DNA of 16,120 bases from Candidatus Fibrimonadales bacterium (GTDB lineage Bacteria; Fibrobacterota; Fibrobacteria; Fibrobacterales; Fibrobacteraceae): assembly GCA_009777135.1 (NCBI GenBank), contig WRMM01000011.1:1-16120 (forward strand), given 5' to 3'. Numbering within the stretch: position 1 is the first letter of the stretch; every line of letters starts with the position of its first letter. Shown one piece after another: positions 13,325 to 16,120 of this stretch. Under the pieces are notes generated by a model, which worked only from the letters and a program-made list of their open reading frames with translations, was not told the DNA's origin and made no database searches. The translations under genes were made by a program, and so were the position numbers.

Positions 13325-14116
13325 TTAAATTCCCTGCTTAACGTCATGTATTGTGCTACGCAAATTTGCCCTGTGCTGCTTTACAAAAGGCTTGTTAACA
13401 TCGCTGAGAAAGTCGGCGACAAACGGGTTTGCCGGAGAATCGCATACTTCTTCCGGGCTTCCTGTCTGTTCAATTTTCCCTTTGTTCACAATGACTATTG
13501 AGTCCGAGACTTCAAGCGCCTCATCTTGATCGTGCGTTACAAAAATACTTGTAACGTGAATCTCATCGTGCAAACGGCGCAGCCATTGCCGCAGTCCCTT
13601 GCGAACTTTGGCATCAAGAGCGCCAAAGGGTTCATCAAGCAGCAACACGGAAGGCTCCACGGCAAGCGCTCTCGCAAGAGCAACGCGCTGCCTTTGCCCG
13701 CCAGAAAGTTCCGAAGGAAGGCGATTAACAAAACCCTCAAGCTGAACAAGGGAAACAAGGCGCATAACATTTTCTTGTATAGTTTTTTTATCCGGACGTA
13801 TTTTTCTAGGCCGCACTCTAAGCCCAAAAGCGATATTGTCAAATACGGTCATGTGCTTGAAAAGAGCGTAATGCTGAAATACAAATCCAACTTTTCTATC
13901 TTTTGCCTGTTTATCAGCCAAATCTTCGCCAAACAATTTTATAACGCCAGAATCAGGGGTTTCCAAGCCAGCTATAATCCTCAATAAAGTAGTTTTTCCA
14001 CAGCCAGAAGGTCCCAACAGAGCAGTGATTTCCCCTTTGGGAATATTAATGCTAATGTCATCCAAGGCAACAAAATTGCCAAACTTTTTATGGATGTTTT
14101 CTATCTCAATACTCAT
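13325..14116 (-). CDS. cysA: Sulfate/thiosulfate ABC transporter ATP-binding protein
   Basis: A 263-residue ATPase that would energise sulfate import. Walker A is GPSGCGKTT (35-43), Q-loop FQHYALF (80-86), signature LSGGQRQR (137-144), Walker B VLLLDEPFGALD (157-168) and switch His195. After the nucleotide-binding domain it has the CysA-like NPFVADFLSDVN region and then ends, lacking most of the C-terminal regulatory domain found in CysA proteins of about 350 residues. It is the first gene of the operon, with a divergent hemB upstream. No permease or binding-protein gene is in the window. GGAGG lies 13 bases before the ATG, a long spacing. Confidence 0.88.
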   Translation of the reverse strand: MSIEIENIHKKFGNFVALDDISINIPKGEITALLGPSGCGKTTLLRIIAGLETPDSGVIKLFGEDLADKQAKDRKVGFVFQHYALFKHMTVFDNIAFGLRVRPRKIRPDKKTIQENVMRLVSLVQLEGFVNRLPSELSGGQRQRVALARALAVEPSVLLLDEPFGALDAKVRKGLRQWLRRLHDEIHVTSIFVTHDQDEALEVSDSIVIVNKGKIEQTGSPEEVCDSPANPFVADFLSDVNKPFVKQHRANLRSTIHDVKQGI

Positions 14117-14250
14117 AATAGTGTCTGTGCCTCCAGGCTCGCTTTATTCTAATCATGGCGCTAAATCTAAAAATATTTTTTGGTTTTGTGAATCAAGTTT
14201 ATTTTTATAGGAAAACGTCCGTGCGATTTTTGTATCTTCACTCAATTAAT
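14117..14250. promoter_or_regulatory. Divergent intergenic region between cysA and hemB
   Basis: This 134-bp stretch must contain the promoters of the sulfate operon (- strand) and of hemB-hemL (+ strand). It is AT-rich. TAGAAT on the - strand could be a -10 box for cysA but has no good -35. I see no riboswitch, T-box or clear operator. AGGA at 14209-14212 is eight bases ahead of a GTG at 14221, in frame with hemB. Confidence 0.4.
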
Positions 14251-15231
14251 ATGAAAACAAGAACAAGAAGACTGCGTGGCAATGAAACATTGCGGCGAAT
14301 GGTTCGGGAAACAAGAATTTCCTGCGATGCGCTTATTTATCCCCTTTTCGTCAGGGAGGGCAAGGGTATTGAAGAGGAGCTGCCTTCGCTCCCAGGGCTA
14401 ACGCGCTACAGCCCAGACACTGTGGCGAAAGGCATTGACGAGGCTTTGAGCGCAGGGGTGCGTTCATTTCTGCTTTTTGGCGTGCCGAAAGCAAAAGACG
14501 AAAACGGCAGCAGTGCTTGCGATGAAGATGGCGTTGTTCAGCAGGCACTCAAAAACATAAAAAAAAGATTTGCAGATGATGCTTATCTTATCACCGATGT
14601 ATGCCTGTGCGAATACACATCGCACGGACACTGCGGCTTAATTCGTGATGGCAAAGTTGACAACGATGCAACATTGCCGCTTCTTGCGCAAACGGCTCTT
14701 TCACACGCCAGCTCTGGCAGCGATATGGTTGCCCCTTCCGCAATGATGGACGGAACCGTTGCCGCAATAAGAAACGCCCTTGATGCGGAGAGATTTAAAG
14801 ACATCCCCATTATGAGTTACGCCGCAAAATACGATTCCGCTTTTTACGGTCCTTTCCGTGAAGCGGCAGGTTCCGCGCCTCAGTTTGGGGACAGAAAAAG
14901 CTATCAAATGGACTGGCACAACAGCAAGGAAGCGTTGAAGCGGATAGAAATTGATATTGAAGAAGGAGCGGACATAATCATTGTAAAACCCGCTCTGCCC
15001 TGCCTTGACATAATTTCTCAAACTGCGCGGCAAATAAAACTGCCAACAGCGGCTTACAGCGTTAGCGGCGAATACGCAATGATTAAAGCGGCGGCGGCTA
15101 GCGGTTTTATTGATGAATACAAAACAATGTGTGAAAGCGCGGTAGCTGTTTTCCGTGCCGGAGCGGATATTTTGATTACGTATTTTGCCAAAGATTTAGC
15201 GGCGGCTATTAGAAAGGGAGATGTTGGGTGA
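14251..15231 (+). CDS. hemB: Delta-aminolevulinic acid dehydratase (porphobilinogen synthase)
   Basis: A 326-residue enzyme that condenses two 5-aminolevulinate molecules to porphobilinogen. Metal-site cysteines are in DVCLCEYTSHGHCG (Cys118, Cys120, Cys128), a zinc-type site. Schiff-base lysines are Lys193 in SYAAKYDSAFYGPFREAAGS and Lys246 in VKPALPCLDI. VSGEYAMIKAAA is the conserved C-terminal motif. The length is normal. I chose ATG 14251 because MKTRTRRLRG aligns with typical HemB N-termini. GTG 14221 has a much better Shine-Dalgarno (AGGA, eight-base spacing) and would add ten residues. The gene overlaps hemL by three bases. Confidence 0.94.
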   Translation: MKTRTRRLRGNETLRRMVRETRISCDALIYPLFVREGKGIEEELPSLPGLTRYSPDTVAKGIDEALSAGVRSFLLFGVPKAKDENGSSACDEDGVVQQALKNIKKRFADDAYLITDVCLCEYTSHGHCGLIRDGKVDNDATLPLLAQTALSHASSGSDMVAPSAMMDGTVAAIRNALDAERFKDIPIMSYAAKYDSAFYGPFREAAGSAPQFGDRKSYQMDWHNSKEALKRIEIDIEEGADIIIVKPALPCLDIISQTARQIKLPTAAYSVSGEYAMIKAAAASGFIDEYKTMCESAVAVFRAGADILITYFAKDLAAAIRKGDVG

Positions 15232-16120
15232 CTTTATTTGAAAGAGCGCTTAAAGTTATGCCCGGTGGAGTGAACAGCCCTGTGCGCGCATTTAAGGCTG
15301 TGGGCGGAACCCCTTTGTTCATAAGCAGAGCAGAGGGGTCAAGAATTTACGACGTGGATGGCAACGGATATATTGATTATGTCGCCTCGTGGGGACCTAT
15401 GATTCTTGGGCATAACAACTCCGCAATTTGCGAAGCGGCAATAAAAGCCGCTCAAAATGGAATGAGCTTTGGCACGCCAACGGAAGCGGAAGTAAAAATG
15501 GCAGAAAAAATTATCTCCTTTGTGCCGGGCATTGAGATGGTTCGTATGGTGAACTCCGGAACGGAAGCGGTGATGAGCGCTTTGCGGCTTGCTCGCGCAT
15601 ACACTGGTCGGCAAAAGGCAATTAAGTTTGAAGGCTGCTATCATGGACATGCAGACAGCATGCTTGCTAATGTTTCTGGATCGGATACGCTAATCGCTTC
15701 GTATAACGATTTGGACGGGGTTGAGGAGCTTTTGAAGAAAAACCATGTAGCTTGCGTGATTGTTGAGCCAGTCGCTGCAAATATGGGCGTGGTTTTGCCC
15801 AAAACAGGATTTTTAAGCGGTCTGAAAGAACTATGCGGCGTTTATGGCGCATTGCTGATATTTGACGAAGTGATTACCGGTTTCCGTCTATGCAAGGGCG
15901 GTGCGCAGGAATATTACGGCGTTCAGGCAGATTTAGCAACTTATGGTAAAATCATTGGCGGAGGAATGCCTGTGGGGGCTTATGGCGGCAGAAAAGAAAT
16001 CATGGAACTTGTTGCTCCAAGCGGTCCTGTCTATCAGGCAGGAACGCTTTCGGGCAATCCTGTAGCAATGGCGGCTGGGCTTGCCCAGCTTGAAGCCCTT
16101 GAAAACCCGGATATTTACAG
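15228..16120 (+). CDS. hemL: Glutamate-1-semialdehyde 2,1-aminomutase (partial)
   Basis: The gene begins with GTG 15228 overlapping the hemB stop (GTGA), with GGGAG seven bases upstream, and runs off the window. The visible 297 residues hold PGGVNSPVRAF, VNSGTEAVMSALRLAR, GCYHGHADS, FDEVITGFR, the PLP lysine in YGKIIGGGMPVGAYGG (Lys241) and GPVYQAGTLSGNP. The enzyme makes 5-aminolevulinate for HemB next door. The segment between GHADS and YNDL is about 18 residues shorter than in E. coli HemL: the SPGVP-containing part of the gating loop is absent, without any frameshift. Confidence 0.93.
   Translation, partial: MTLFERALKVMPGGVNSPVRAFKAVGGTPLFISRAEGSRIYDVDGNGYIDYVASWGPMILGHNNSAICEAAIKAAQNGMSFGTPTEAEVKMAEKIISFVPGIEMVRMVNSGTEAVMSALRLARAYTGRQKAIKFEGCYHGHADSMLANVSGSDTLIASYNDLDGVEELLKKNHVACVIVEPVAANMGVVLPKTGFLSGLKELCGVYGALLIFDEVITGFRLCKGGAQEYYGVQADLATYGKIIGGGMPVGAYGGRKEIMELVAPSGPVYQAGTLSGNPVAMAAGLAQLEALENPDIY

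Noticed and set aside
15640..15715. Frameshift in hemL causing the short loop
   Set aside because: Conserved motifs on both sides are in the same frame with no stop codon, so a clean in-frame deletion is the simpler reading.

Overview
The window looks like a chromosomal segment from a member of the Fibrobacterota (Fibrobacter-like anaerobe). The main pointer is a lipoprotein carrying a Fibrobacter-type paralogous (FISUMP) domain behind a long serine-rich linker. The neighbouring genes (APS reductase, ferredoxin subunit, siroheme-type tetrapyrrole genes) suit an anaerobe. The taxonomic call is inference from gene content only.

Layout. (1) 1-155 is low-complexity DNA with a 22-nt C tract. (2) 156-2600 holds two tandem + strand lipoprotein genes that share an almost identical ribosome-binding site, signal peptide and start of the Ser-rich linker, but have different exported domains (FISUMP; GLUG repeats). 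(3) 2667-3558 holds two small unrecognised + strand genes; the second overlaps the next gene by ATGA. (4) 3555-5054 is a fused uroporphyrinogen-III methyltransferase/synthase (cobA-hemD). (5) 5405-8799 is a module on the - strand that encodes exosortase K (XrtK) and its MSEP-CTERM membrane protein. (6) 8887-14116 is a - strand operon read cysA-aprA-aprB-cysD-cysN for sulfate uptake and reduction to sulfite. (7) 14251 to the end holds divergent hemB and hemL (truncated by the window edge).

The genes of blocks 4, 6 and 7 make functional sense together. HemL, HemB and CobA-HemD lead to precorrin-2/siroheme, the cofactor of sulfite reductase. CysDN and AprBA make the sulfite.

The most unusual structure is around the XrtK module. 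It lies exactly between two 450-bp direct copies (4955-5404 and 8800-9249) of the convergent 3' ends of cobA-hemD and cysN, with 14 mismatches counted by eye. The left copy completes cobA-hemD and leaves a broken cysN tail; the right copy completes cysN and leaves a broken hemD tail. Both host genes are therefore intact, as expected for a single-crossover (Campbell-type) integration of a circle carrying a homologous fragment. The left junction carries a 104-nt segment that can fold into a closed stem with three arms; a partial copy sits at the right junction and a part of it encodes the last residues of the MSEP-CTERM protein. No integrase or transposase gene is visible.
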